Of a stretch of 36,457 nucleotides of DNA, positions 1 to 7,041 are shown piece by piece. The stretch's first letter is position 1. Each line of letters begins with the position of its first letter. The notes under the pieces are model-generated. The model saw only the letters and a program-made list of their open reading frames with translations, did no database searches and had not been told where the DNA came from. Location: NCBI RefSeq assembly GCF_014699075.1, contig NZ_JACXAB010000040.1:1-36457 (forward strand), in the 5' to 3' direction. The stretch comes from Microvirga sp. (GTDB lineage Bacteria; Pseudomonadota; Alphaproteobacteria; Rhizobiales; Beijerinckiaceae). The translations under genes and the position numbers were made by a program.

Positions 1-142
1 AACTCGCGGCGGCTTAACCCCGGCAGGGCTCCACTTAGCGAACCGAAAACACTGTTCAGACGAACCGAGCCACCTCAGCGCGGCGCCCGTGTATCAAAAC
101 GTATCTGCGCTTTCACTACAGTCTTGGATGATTGGGGAAGTT

Positions 143-382
143 ATGGGACAGGCACACGTAAGGCCCCCAGCTAAACGCCTACTGACCAGAGCCGAGGCGG
201 CAGCTTATTGCGGGCTGGGCTCCTCGCCCCCTCCCGTAAAGCCGAAACGTATCAGGCCCGGAAAGCAAGGACTGAGGTACGATGTGCGCGACCTAGACGA
301 GTGGATCGATAGGCTCGACAGCGGCGAACACGACTCCGGTGGCAAGAACTGGCTGGATGAGCTGGACAATGAAGAGACCTAA
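143..382 (+). CDS. Excisionase-like small DNA-binding protein
   Basis: A 79-aa protein that resembles the AlpA/excisionase-type winged helix-turn-helix proteins of integrative elements. The N-terminal part has the typical LLTRAEAAAYCGLG recognition segment (about residues 13-26), and the middle has RYDVRDLDEWIDRL, which closes the small winged helix in this family. I chose the ATG at 143 because a GGGGAAG ribosome site lies just before it; a longer start at 89 has none. Its last 14 bases overlap the start of the integrase gene, so the two were probably translated together. Such proteins bind near att sites and steer the integrase toward excision, or act as small repressors. The family call rests on pattern recognition of a short domain. 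Confidence 0.6.
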   Translation: MGQAHVRPPAKRLLTRAEAAAYCGLGSSPPPVKPKRIRPGKQGLRYDVRDLDEWIDRLDSGEHDSGGKNWLDELDNEET

Positions 383-1424
383 GGTTCCCGGCGTAAAGTG
401 CTACGTGTCGAATGGCATTGCCTATGCCTACGACAGGAAGACTGGCACCCGGTTAACTCCACCTCACGCGCTCTACTCGCGGGAATGGTTCGAGGCGCTC
501 GACGCAGCCCGCGCTAAGGCAAAGCCGGTCGAGGAGAAGGGCGGGACCTGGGGTGCTGCCGTGGCAGCCTACCGGGCTAGCCCCAGGTTTCTGGATCTCG
601 CCTCCCGCACCAAGGAGGACTACCAGGCAGTACTGGACTGGACAAAGCCGCTCCATGCAATGCCGCTGACGCAATAGACACGCGGCTTCGTAGCGGGGTT
701 GCGGGACAAAGCCAAGCTGAAGAAGGGTCGCCGGTTCGCCAACTATGTGCTGAGCGTCGTGTCCGTGGTCTTTGCTGTTGCGCTGGAGCGGGAGCTCGCA
801 GACACCAACCCGGTACGCGAGGTGAAGAAGATCCGCCGACCGAAGGGGGAGCCCCGCGCCAACCGGCCATGGGCACCGGAGGAATGGGAGGTGGTCAAAG
901 CCGCCTGCCCTGCTCACATCCTGGCTCCGGTCCTGCTGGGCGGCATCCTCGGCTATCGGCAGGGGGAAATCCTGTCAGCCCCGCGCACGTCGTATAATCG
1001 GAAGACGGGCCAGCTCAGCCGGATCTCAGCCAAGAGCGGTAAGAAGGTTGTTGTGCAGGCGCCGAAGGCGATTGTCGAAGCCTTGGACGCCCTGCCCAAG
1101 CACACAGCCACGACGCTCTTCGTGAACACCCGTGGATTGCCGTGGACGGAAGACGGCTTCCGCTCCTCGTTCTTCAAGATCATTCGGAAGCTGGAGGAGG
1201 CAGGTAAGGTAGCCAGCGGCCTTACCTTCCATGGGCTGCGGCACACCGCCGCAACCCGGATGCGGCAGCTCGGCTTCGATACCCGCACCATTGCCGACAT
1301 GCTGGGTCAGGAGACCGAGGGCATGGCCGGCCATTATTCAAGGGAAGCGCATTTGGAGCCGAAGCTCCGGGGCGTCGTCAAAAAGCTCGATCAACACGCC
1401 CGCAGGAAAGCGCAGAACGCTTAG
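369..1424 (+). pseudogene. Tyrosine recombinase (phage-type integrase) broken by an in-frame amber codon
   Basis: The reading frame runs from ATG 369 (MKRPKVPGVKCYVS) to TAG 1422-1424, with a single TAG at 675-677 and no frameshift. Counting the stop as codon 103, the C-terminal catalytic domain is complete: Arg197 (GYRQGE), His288 and Arg291 (HGLRHT) and nucleophile Tyr323 (GHYS). The stop falls within the N-terminal core-binding (SAM-like) domain, in a stretch ending MPLTQ and resuming TRGFVAGLRDK. Read through, the protein would be about 350 aa, normal for this family. A TTG at 699 could start the C-terminal part alone, but that would lack part of the DNA-binding clamp. The gene overlaps the excisionase-like gene upstream and points at a tRNA-Gln fragment 85 bp downstream, as expected for an integrase next to its attachment site. 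It is probably inactive unless the amber codon is suppressed or is a sequencing error. Confidence 0.8.
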
Positions 1425-1508
1425 ACAAAGAGGCAAATTCCTCAATGCTTCATGATCAACTTAGACGAAATTCAGGAGGGTAAATGGTTGATAACGCAAA
1501 CATAAAAT

Positions 1509-1556
1509 CGGACTCTGACTCCGTTAGTCTTGGTTCGAATCCAGGTCCCCCAGCCA
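1509..1556 (+). other. 3' half of tRNA-Gln(CTG), probable attachment site
   Basis: This 48-base stretch reads as the 3' half of a tRNA. Anticodon stem CGGA (1509-1512) and TCCG (1520-1523) enclose a 7-base loop CTCTGAC with anticodon CTG at 1515-1517. The T arm is CTTGG-TTCGAAT-CCAGG (1529-1545), followed by TCCCCCA, discriminator G and an encoded CCA. No D arm or 5' acceptor strand lies upstream, so it is not a working gene. Integrases of this type commonly recombine at the 3' half of a tRNA gene and leave such a duplicate at one end of the element. The intact tRNA-Gln should lie to the left of the window in the same orientation. Confidence 0.75.
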
Positions 1557-1708
1557 CTTTGCTCTTCAAGCGTCTAAAGCCGCCCTCTTCCGCAGGTTCG
1601 AGGCCTCTTTTCAGGCACAGCAGGCCGCTGTCTCCGACGTGGCGATCTGCAGCCTATCCGGCAAGCACAACCGCCACGCTTGGCGGGACTGTCGCGTCCA
1701 AGATCCAG

Positions 1709-2083
1709 TTAATTGACGTGGACAGGCTCGAAGGTGCTTTTGAGCGGATGGGGATTCCAGTCGCCGTTTGAAGCCGGCGCCACCTGTGGCTGGCTCGACC
1801 ACCGGCGCTCGAACGCCTTGGCCGCTTCCTGATCCTTGAACCCCAACAGGCCAAAGCCCGTACGGATATGGAAGAAATCGTAGGGAGCGGCCTCGTCCTC
1901 AAGCCAGCGAACAACCTGAAGCTTGAGCGCTCTCTTGCTCCCGTTCCACACATCCCAGTCGTTGATCATGAAAACGAAAGGCCAGAGGCGGGCATAGGCC
2001 TCGACTTCGTAGCATGTCGCTGAGGCCAGTTCCTCATCGCGGGTGGAAGCCGCGATAGCCTCTTTGATCTTCTCCAACTCCAT
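1709..2083 (-). CDS. Hypothetical protein, candidate stress-regulon member
   Basis: A 124-aa protein that I do not recognise. It is soluble and slightly acidic, with an N-terminal helix (MELEKIKEAIAAS), a Trp-rich middle (LWPFVFMINDWDVWNG) and a C-terminal tail rich in Pro, Asn and Trp. No signal peptide or membrane segment is visible. The ATG at 2083 is preferred because AGGTGAGG lies just before it on the minus strand; in-frame starts further upstream lack this. A perfect EcfG-type promoter lies about 90-115 bases upstream (2174-2198), suggesting induction in the general stress response. The coding call rests on the ribosome site, promoter placement and a plausible amino-acid composition. 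Confidence 0.5.
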   Translation of the reverse strand: MELEKIKEAIAASTRDEELASATCYEVEAYARLWPFVFMINDWDVWNGSKRALKLQVVRWLEDEAAPYDFFHIRTGFGLLGFKDQEAAKAFERRWSSQPQVAPASNGDWNPHPLKSTFEPVHVN

Positions 2084-2428
2084 CACTGCCTCACCTGACA
2101 TTCGTGACATAGGGTGGTGCGGTCGAACGGGATCTCGACGCCGCATAGCTACCGATATACCTCACATTAGGTAAACGATAGGTCATTTGGGCAGTTCCAA
2201 ATGGATATTGCTTGAAAGCCAACGTGCCCGCGCTAGCGAGAGACATCCCGGCGGTCTGCCCGTCATCGCCTCGCCCGCGATCGGGCCGGTGGGTGCAAAA
2301 TTGCCGGCCCTATCCTGATGCTGCCCAAATCGAGGGCATGCTGTCTTCAGCAACCTCACTGAGTTGCAAGGCACGCTGTACACTCGATACGCTCAAGGTG
2401 TTTGGGAAGACTCCCGCAATGTGCGCTC
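2084..2428. other. Divergent intergenic region
   Basis: These 345 bases separate the minus-strand 124-aa gene from the plus-strand adenylate cyclase. They hold the EcfG-type promoter for the minus-strand gene. I see no convincing plus-strand promoter for the cyclase and no RNA gene. Short open frames here have no ribosome site. Confidence 0.5.
2174..2198 (-). promoter_or_regulatory. EcfG-type (general stress sigma) promoter
   Basis: On the minus strand this reads GGAAC, 16 bases, CGTT (GGAAC at 2198-2194, CGTT at 2177-2174). That matches the known alphaproteobacterial EcfG consensus GGAAC-N16/17-CGTT. Transcription would start near 2167 and reach the 124-aa gene that begins at 2083, leaving a leader of about 84 bases. 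Confidence 0.6.
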
Positions 2429-3667
2429 ATGAGCGTTCCTGACCTGAACTCGGCTGGTGATCGGCCAACACGGATCGGCATTGAAGTGGTCGGATCGATG
2501 GATCATGTGGGAGCACTTGCGCGCTGGCTTGCCGATGAGGCGCCGCACGACACCGTGAACGGGCTATTTGCCGGGTTCTGCGAGGAGGTCGTGCGATCCG
2601 GCGCTCCCGTCTGGCGGGCCTCCCTGGGCTTGGAGGTGTTGCACCCGGAGGTGAGCGGCTGGCAGCATGTCTGGACGAGCGAGAGCCTGTCCATGCACGA
2701 AGCCGACCGGGCCACGGCGGCTACATCGCCGTCCTACATCAACAGCCCGACCCGGATCGTCGATGAAGCCGGAGAGCCGTTCCGCCGCCGGCTCGAGGCG
2801 CCCTGCCCCGACCTGCCGCTGCTCGAGGAGCTGCGCCTCGCCGGAGGGACGGATTACGTCATGTATCCCCTGCCCTTCCTGGACCGGACCCGGACCGCAG
2901 TGATTTCCTTCGCCACCCGGGACCCGCAGGGTTTCGACCTCACAGCGCTCGACCGGCTCGAGCGCGCCGCGAGGCTTCTGAGCCCGTATCTGGAGCGGCA
3001 TGTGCTGCGCCGCATCGCCGTCGATCTGCTCGACACCTATGTCGGCCCTCGCACGGGGCAGCGCATCATCGAGGGCCGGGTGGATCGCGGCGGCGTCGAG
3101 ATGATCGAGGCGGCGATCTGGTTTGCCGACCTGCGGGGCTTCACGCTCCTGTCCGAGCAATCCCCCATCCCGGCGGTGCTGACCCATCTGAACGCCTGGT
3201 TCGGCATCATCGGCGAGGTGGTGGAGGCCCATGGAGGCGAGGTGCTCAAGTTCATCGGCGATGCCGTGCTGGCGATCTTCCCGACCTCGGTCGAGCGCGA
3301 CCGCATGGCAGCCTGCCGCAAGGCTCTGGCCGCCGCACAGGAATTCTGCCGGCGGAGTGAAGACGAGAACATCCTGCGTCGCGCTTCCGGCAGCCCTCCT
3401 CTGGAGCACGGCCTGGCGCTGCACGTGGGCGAGGTGGCCTATGGCAATGTCGGAGCCTCGCACCGGCTCGACTTCACGGTGATCGGCCCGGCCGTGAACC
3501 GGGCCAGCAGGCTCCTGGATCTGGCAAAGCGCCTGAACCGGCCCGTGATCGTCTCGCACGCCCTCGCGCGGGAGGTGGATCAGCCCCTGGTCGATCTCGG
3601 ACGCTACCGGCTGCGCGATGTCGAGAAGCCGCAGCCGGTCTTCACCTTGCACCAGACCGATTCATGA
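2429..3667 (+). CDS. Class III adenylate cyclase
   Basis: A 412-aa protein predicted to make cyclic AMP from ATP. The catalytic domain fills the C-terminal half. The first metal-binding Asp is in FADLRGFT (232-239); LKFIGDAV (273-280) carries the adenine-selecting Lys and the second metal Asp; LDFTVIGPAVNRASR (347-361) carries the second adenine-contact Asp and the Asn and Arg that stabilise the transition state. All key residues are present, so it should be active as a homodimer. The N-terminal 190 residues have no transmembrane helix and look like a cytosolic sensor module, possibly GAF-like, that I cannot assign. This architecture is common in Rhizobiales, which carry many cyclases. The start is uncertain: ATG 2429 has only a weak ribosome site, and a TTG at 2402 would add nine residues. 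Confidence 0.88.
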   Translation: MSVPDLNSAGDRPTRIGIEVVGSMDHVGALARWLADEAPHDTVNGLFAGFCEEVVRSGAPVWRASLGLEVLHPEVSGWQHVWTSESLSMHEADRATAATSPSYINSPTRIVDEAGEPFRRRLEAPCPDLPLLEELRLAGGTDYVMYPLPFLDRTRTAVISFATRDPQGFDLTALDRLERAARLLSPYLERHVLRRIAVDLLDTYVGPRTGQRIIEGRVDRGGVEMIEAAIWFADLRGFTLLSEQSPIPAVLTHLNAWFGIIGEVVEAHGGEVLKFIGDAVLAIFPTSVERDRMAACRKALAAAQEFCRRSEDENILRRASGSPPLEHGLALHVGEVAYGNVGASHRLDFTVIGPAVNRASRLLDLAKRLNRPVIVSHALAREVDQPLVDLGRYRLRDVEKPQPVFTLHQTDS

Positions 3668-4108
3668 GGCCTGATCGCTTCCGGACCTCTAGGCCAGTCG
3701 TCCCTTGCCCCTCCTGCCGGGGCAAAGCCTGGGAATTGAGCCCTTAGTTGCAGATGGAACGAGGTTGACACCGGCTCCTCCTGCCACACCTAAGCAACCT
3801 ATGTTAATTCCACAGAGAGCTGGGTTCCGATGAGGCGAGTGCTGGGCCGCAGGGCGGTGTCCAATGATCCCATCGACCGGGGCCTCATGGCGACGGCACT
3901 CGTGGCTGCGCTGACGGCATTCCTCATCTGCTGCCAGCTCCCCTGACGCCAGGCTGCGCCGGAAGCAGCGTGAGGGGTCATCTATTCCCCCGCAGGTCCT
4001 AACGCAAAAGTAGATATCCCTTTGCCCTAGCCTCTCCGATGGGACGCTCAAGGCCTGAAAAGGTTATCATTCATGAAGTGAGCCGATACTCACAACGTGA
4101 GCACCGAT
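3668..4108. other. Intergenic region with little content
   Basis: This 441-base gap contains the possible 38-aa peptide and a short hairpin TTGCCCC/GGGGCAA near 3708-3728 without a T-run. Just before the next gene there are repeated GTGAG/CTCAC motifs (about 4078-4102) that could bind a regulator. I see no RNA gene. Confidence 0.4.
3830..3946 (+). CDS. Possible 38-aa single-span membrane peptide
   Basis: ATG 3830 opens a 38-codon frame whose C-terminal half is one hydrophobic helix (LMATALVAALTAFLICC, about residues 19-35) after a basic N-terminus (MRRVLGRRAVS). Positive charge before the helix suggests a cytoplasmic N-terminus. The ribosome site is weak (AGAGAG, about 10 bases upstream). 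It lies alone in the gap between the cyclase and the secreted protein. Without homologues this is only a candidate. Confidence 0.25.
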   Translation: MRRVLGRRAVSNDPIDRGLMATALVAALTAFLICCQLP

Positions 4109-4420
4109 ATGCGTTTTTCGACTTTGTGCGTTTTTGCTGCAGCGACCCTCATCTCCGCGAGTGCTCTCGCCCAGGAGGGGGGATGGGCCTCTACCCCGGA
4201 AGGGAAAGCACGGTGGGATGCGTGCTACAAGGAGACCCGGCTGATCCACAGAACCCGCAACCGGACCCCCCTCGATTATCGAGAGATCATCAAGGAAGCG
4301 CGCCGGGACCACATGCGTGTGTGCATGACGAGAGCACAGCCTCCTGCTCCGGTGCAGGTTGCAGTGCCGACCGACAGGTTCCCCGAGACCGCTCTGTCAG
4401 GTTGGGCCAGCAACAACTGA
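4109..4420 (+). CDS. Small secreted protein of unknown function
   Basis: A 103-aa protein with a clear Sec signal peptide: basic MRF, a hydrophobic core (LCVFAAATLISASA) and an ALAQ cleavage site after about residue 22. The mature part is basic and has two Cys (in WDACYKE and MRVCMTR) that could form a disulphide in the periplasm. The last 25 residues are Pro-rich and probably disordered. A GTG at 4097 could start the gene four residues earlier, but the ATG at 4109 gives a typical signal peptide. I recognise no catalytic motif. Confidence 0.6.
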   Translation: MRFSTLCVFAAATLISASALAQEGGWASTPEGKARWDACYKETRLIHRTRNRTPLDYREIIKEARRDHMRVCMTRAQPPAPVQVAVPTDRFPETALSGWASNN

Positions 4421-4517
4421 ATTGCCATGATACCCAGGAGGCTCTGAGTCATCTCTCAGGGCCTCGCCGGTGTTGCTTCAGGCTGGGCAGGTTCCACTAC
4501 GAAACCGCTGGTCGCGC

Positions 4518-4760
4518 TTAGCGATCCACGGTCTTGATGTCGGAGCATGGGATGATCAGCACCGGGCGCAGATCCTCGCCGACAATTTCAATGAAGATGT
4601 CGTCGCTGTAGTCTGGCTGCATCGTGGCCCAGCTCCGCAGCAGAGCTTGCATTACCTTCAGGGCTTCCGATCGGGCTGCCGCAATATCCGGCAGGTCCAT
4701 GCCGCTCGGATCCTCGTCGGTTCCGAAGTGACTTCTGATATCGATATAATAGCGGGGCAA
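4518..4760 (-). CDS. DUF6894 family protein
   Basis: An 80-aa protein of the DUF6894 type, abundant in Methylobacterium, Microvirga and Bradyrhizobium, with no established function. The hallmark N-terminus (PRYYIDIRSHFGTDEDPSG) and the following acidic segment with an Ala/Glu-rich helix (LPDIAAARSEALKVMQALL) are both present. I start it at TTG 4760: a good AGGGG site lies six bases before it, and this gives the normal family N-terminus (M)PRYYxDI. A longer ATG start at 4796 would add 12 residues unlike the family. Genes of this family are often single small units near stress or sensory genes. Confidence 0.8.
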   Translation of the reverse strand: MPRYYIDIRSHFGTDEDPSGMDLPDIAAARSEALKVMQALLRSWATMQPDYSDDIFIEIVGEDLRPVLIIPCSDIKTVDR

Positions 4761-4977
4761 ATCGATCCCCTGACAACGCTGGACCTGAGGGGACACCCCT
4801 CATTATATGGAATCATGTTAAACGACAGCGTGCATCGCTGAAATTCACTCTGAATCGCCCTCCACTCTTTCGAGCGAACCTGCTCTCCGAAAAGATGTGG
4901 TCCAACTTTCCGGAGTCGAGAGGATCGGATGCCGGCGCTCGATGTTATCAATTGAGAGAAGCGCCTCAGGAGTTTCG

Positions 4978-5232
4978 ATGCTGTTACCTTGGATGAAGCT
5001 TGCCACCGACACCACGATGCTGGCCTTCGAAGCCCAGACGGTGATCTGGACCCGCATGTCACAAGCCGCGATGGGCCAGGGGTCGCCCGCAGAGAACCTG
5101 CTCATGGTGACGGAGAAGATCACGGCCTTCACCGAGGCGGCAGCCGTGCTTGCCGCCGGTGGCTCCGCTCACAAGATCGTCAAGGGATATCGCAGGAAAG
5201 TTCGCGCCAACGCGAAGCGCCTCCAGCGGTAG
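4978..5232 (+). CDS. Small phasin-like helical protein
   Basis: An 84-aa mostly helical protein. It resembles short uncharacterised Rhizobiales proteins sometimes called phasin-like, with an amphipathic N-terminal helix (TTMLAFEAQTVIWTRMSQ), a central helix starting MVTEKITAF and a strongly basic C-terminus (KGYRRKVRANAKRLQR). The ATG at 4978 follows a clean CAGGAG site five bases upstream; earlier in-frame starts have none. Phasins coat polyhydroxyalkanoate granules, but this protein is much shorter than classical phasins, so that role is not shown. It is divergent from the DUF6894 gene. Confidence 0.6.
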   Translation: MLLPWMKLATDTTMLAFEAQTVIWTRMSQAAMGQGSPAENLLMVTEKITAFTEAAAVLAAGGSAHKIVKGYRRKVRANAKRLQR

Positions 5233-5268
5233 AAGCGGCAAAAGCCATCCAAGCAGCGTTGCGCATCA

Positions 5269-5439
5269 TCAGCGTGGGACCACCGTGTCCGGGTTGGACG
5301 GGATCTGCTTGACGGTCTCCTTGCTGGCGGCACGGCCAGGCGCGTTCTCCGGATCGGAATGCGTTTCGCGAAGTGCGAAGAAGACGACGACAACGGCAAC
5401 GGCCACAAGCGCGAGCGCCGTCCAGCTTCGGGTGTTCAT
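5269..5439 (-). CDS. 56-aa single-span membrane protein
   Basis: A small gene with an excellent ribosome site (AAGGAGAG, about 7 bases before ATG 5439). The product has a short N-terminus (MNTRSWT), one transmembrane helix (ALALVAVAVVVVFFAL, about 8-23) and a hydrophilic tail of about 33 residues rich in Pro, Asn and charged residues, ending DTVVPR. It is probably an inner-membrane protein with its tail in the periplasm. A near-consensus EcfG-type promoter lies upstream (5475-5499), which would make it a stress-induced small membrane protein. I know no named family for it. Confidence 0.6.
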   Translation of the reverse strand: MNTRSWTALALVAVAVVVVFFALRETHSDPENAPGRAASKETVKQIPSNPDTVVPR

Positions 5440-5474
5440 GATGAGCTCTCCTTCAGGGTCCTGTCAGAGGGCTG

Positions 5475-5499
5475 AACTCACACCCTATCGGCTGGTTCC
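5475..5499 (-). promoter_or_regulatory. Possible EcfG-type promoter (one mismatch)
   Basis: On the minus strand: GGAAC (5499-5495), 16 bases, AGTT (5478-5475). The -10 element differs from CGTT at its first base. Predicted initiation near 5468 would give a leader of about 29 bases to the 56-aa membrane protein at 5439, a sensible distance. Confidence 0.35.
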
Positions 5500-5914
5500 T
5501 GCGGCAACGCACCCGATCCCTGGGCAGTCCGTATGATCCGTTCCGGTTTTGCTGAAAGACGGGAGCATTCCCACCGAAGGCGCTCTGATTAGCGGCCTCA
5601 AAGCCTCCCGAAACAAAGAGGTGCGACACTTTGCTCTGCAAAGATGGAGGCACCACGTGACGAAGCGTGGCTTTTATGATCGAAGTCGGGAACGCCTGTA
5701 CTTTTGGGACAAAAATCCGTTTGTTTGCAAGGTTTAGGATAAAGTTTCCGGCTGCATTGAAACGAATAGCCAAGCTTGTTCAGCAAGTTTTTCATACCGA
5801 AGTATAGGCTTAGCCGACACCTTCTACGTAATTTCCACTATTCCATTTGATGAGAAAATGAGCGTATAGATTTTTTCATTGACGCGGAACAATTTTACAC
5901 AAGTTAACCAAAGA

Positions 5915-6003
5915 TATACTTTCTAAGACTTCGTGTCGGTGGGGGCAGACACGGCAAGAGCCGCGAACCAGCTAAGTAAGCTGGGCGCGGCTTTTCTTTT
6001 TTC
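5915..6003 (+). ncRNA. Candidate short terminated transcript
   Basis: A TATACT -10-like box at 5915-5920 is followed by a small hairpin GTGTC/GACAC (5933-5952, G-rich loop) and a strong intrinsic terminator. A transcript starting near 5927 would be about 75 bases. The -35 region is poor (TTTACA at 5894-5899, spacing 15), so the promoter is uncertain. It could equally be just the end of a longer RNA. Confidence 0.25.
5960..6003 (+). terminator. Intrinsic terminator
   Basis: GCCGCG-AA-CCAGCT (5960-5973) pairs with AGCTGG-G-CGCGGC (5979-5991) around a 5-base loop. It is followed by TTTTCTTTTTT (5992-6002). The T-run is on the plus strand, so it ends plus-strand transcription ahead of the convergent cobC. 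Confidence 0.8.
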
Positions 6004-6031
6004 CGGACGATAGAACAGTCGAACGCTCAGC

Positions 6032-7030
6032 CTAGAAGAAGCGAGCCAATACCGCCTCGAGGCGCTGCCATTCCGCTTCAGCCCTGGGTAGTCCGAACCT
6101 CAATAGCTGCGAGCTATACTGAAATCGTCTGACCCAGATGCCATGTTCTCCTAAAGCCCGGAACAGTTCAGGAGCCCGTGGGCTCTCTAGCAGGCGGTAA
6201 AGGACCGTGCCACGCAGGGGCGTTTCCACAATGGAGCCGAGAAGAGCATCCATACGGCGGGCATCGGCGGTGCGGTCGGCCTTGGCCGCCTCAAGCCACT
6301 TCCGATCGCGGAGAGCCTTCCGGCCTACCTCGAGCGCTGGGCCGGAAACAGCCCACGGGCCGAGCGCCGATCTCAAGCTCGTGGCGATCGGCTCAGGCGC
6401 CAGCGCGAAGCCGATCCTCAATCCTGCCAGGCCATAGGTCTTGCCGAAGGAGCGCAGGACAATCGCGTTGGCCGGAAGCACGGGCACGAGGCTCTCGTCG
6501 GCATCGAAATCGGCAAAGGCCTCATCGACGACGAGCCAGCCGCTTCGTGAGCGAAGATCCCCCGCGAGGCGAAGCAGGATCTCGCGGTCGAGCAGCCTGC
6601 CGTCGGGATTGTTGGGATTGACCACGACCACCACATCCGCGCCGTCGAGGCGATCCAACGCCTCCACCTCCTCCACGTCACGCCCGACCTTACGCCACGA
6701 ATGGGCATGCTCCGCATAGGTCGGCCCGAGGACCGCCACGCGGGAGCGCGGCCGCAGATGGGGCAGAAGGCTGATCAGAACCTGCGTGCCGGGCGCTGCA
6801 ACCGCCATCGCGGCATCGGTGGCTTCATAGGCCTCGGCAGCGGCGGCTTCGAGATCGCTGTGATCGGCCGGCGACGGAAGCCGCTCGAACAGGGAGGCTG
6901 GCAAGGGGGGCACCGGATAGGCTATGGGGTTGATCCCCGTCGACAGGTCGATCCACGGCTCGGGCGCCTGCGGAAACAGCCGCCGGGCCTCGCCCAGATC
7001 GCCCCCGTGCCAGATCCGCGCCTCACTCAT
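6032..7030 (-). CDS. cobC: Threonine-phosphate decarboxylase-type aminotransferase (CobC/CobD)
   Basis: A 332-aa PLP enzyme of aminotransferase class I/II fold. It makes or supplies the (R)-1-amino-2-propanol phosphate arm attached to cobyric acid; it is called cobC in the Pseudomonas denitrificans naming and cobD in Salmonella. Visible motifs are the N-terminal HGGDL and STGINP typical of this family, NPNNPDG (138-144), DEAFADF (169-175) and the PLP lysine in SFGKTYGLAG (Lys197). I start it at ATG 7030; a GTG nine bases upstream is possible. It is divergent from cbiB, the enzyme that attaches the arm, with only 11 bases between the start codons. Confidence 0.92.
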   Translation of the reverse strand: MSEARIWHGGDLGEARRLFPQAPEPWIDLSTGINPIAYPVPPLPASLFERLPSPADHSDLEAAAAEAYEATDAAMAVAAPGTQVLISLLPHLRPRSRVAVLGPTYAEHAHSWRKVGRDVEEVEALDRLDGADVVVVVNPNNPDGRLLDREILLRLAGDLRSRSGWLVVDEAFADFDADESLVPVLPANAIVLRSFGKTYGLAGLRIGFALAPEPIATSLRSALGPWAVSGPALEVGRKALRDRKWLEAAKADRTADARRMDALLGSIVETPLRGTVLYRLLESPRAPELFRALGEHGIWVRRFQYSSQLLRFGLPRAEAEWQRLEAVLARFF

Positions 7031-7041
7031 CCCGTTCACCC

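Larger units (their letters stand above)
5440..6031. other. AT-rich intergenic region
   Basis: No protein gene is supported in this 592-base gap. From about 5690 to 5935 the base composition is clearly richer in A and T than the rest of the window. It ends with a possible short transcript and a strong terminator (separate entry). Open frames here, such as a 62-codon one at 5549, lack a ribosome site and a recognisable product. Confidence 0.5.

Noticed and set aside
1484..1771. A 95-codon frame after the integrase, with a GGAGGG site
   Set aside because: It reads straight through the tRNA-Gln fragment and gives a low-complexity product; the ribosome-like site is probably chance or belonged to an element gene now lost.
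2564..3652. A 362-codon minus-strand frame
   Set aside because: Shadow of the adenylate cyclase; its product has no recognisable domain and no ribosome site.
5549..5737. A 62-codon plus-strand frame in the AT-rich gap
   Set aside because: No ribosome site, non-ATG start, and no family resemblance.
5453..5773. A 106-codon minus-strand frame
   Set aside because: No ribosome site and poor composition; it overlaps the probable promoter of the 56-aa protein.
5886..5910. GGAAC in the AT-rich gap, possible EcfG -35
   Set aside because: No CGTT or GTT at 16-17 bases downstream.
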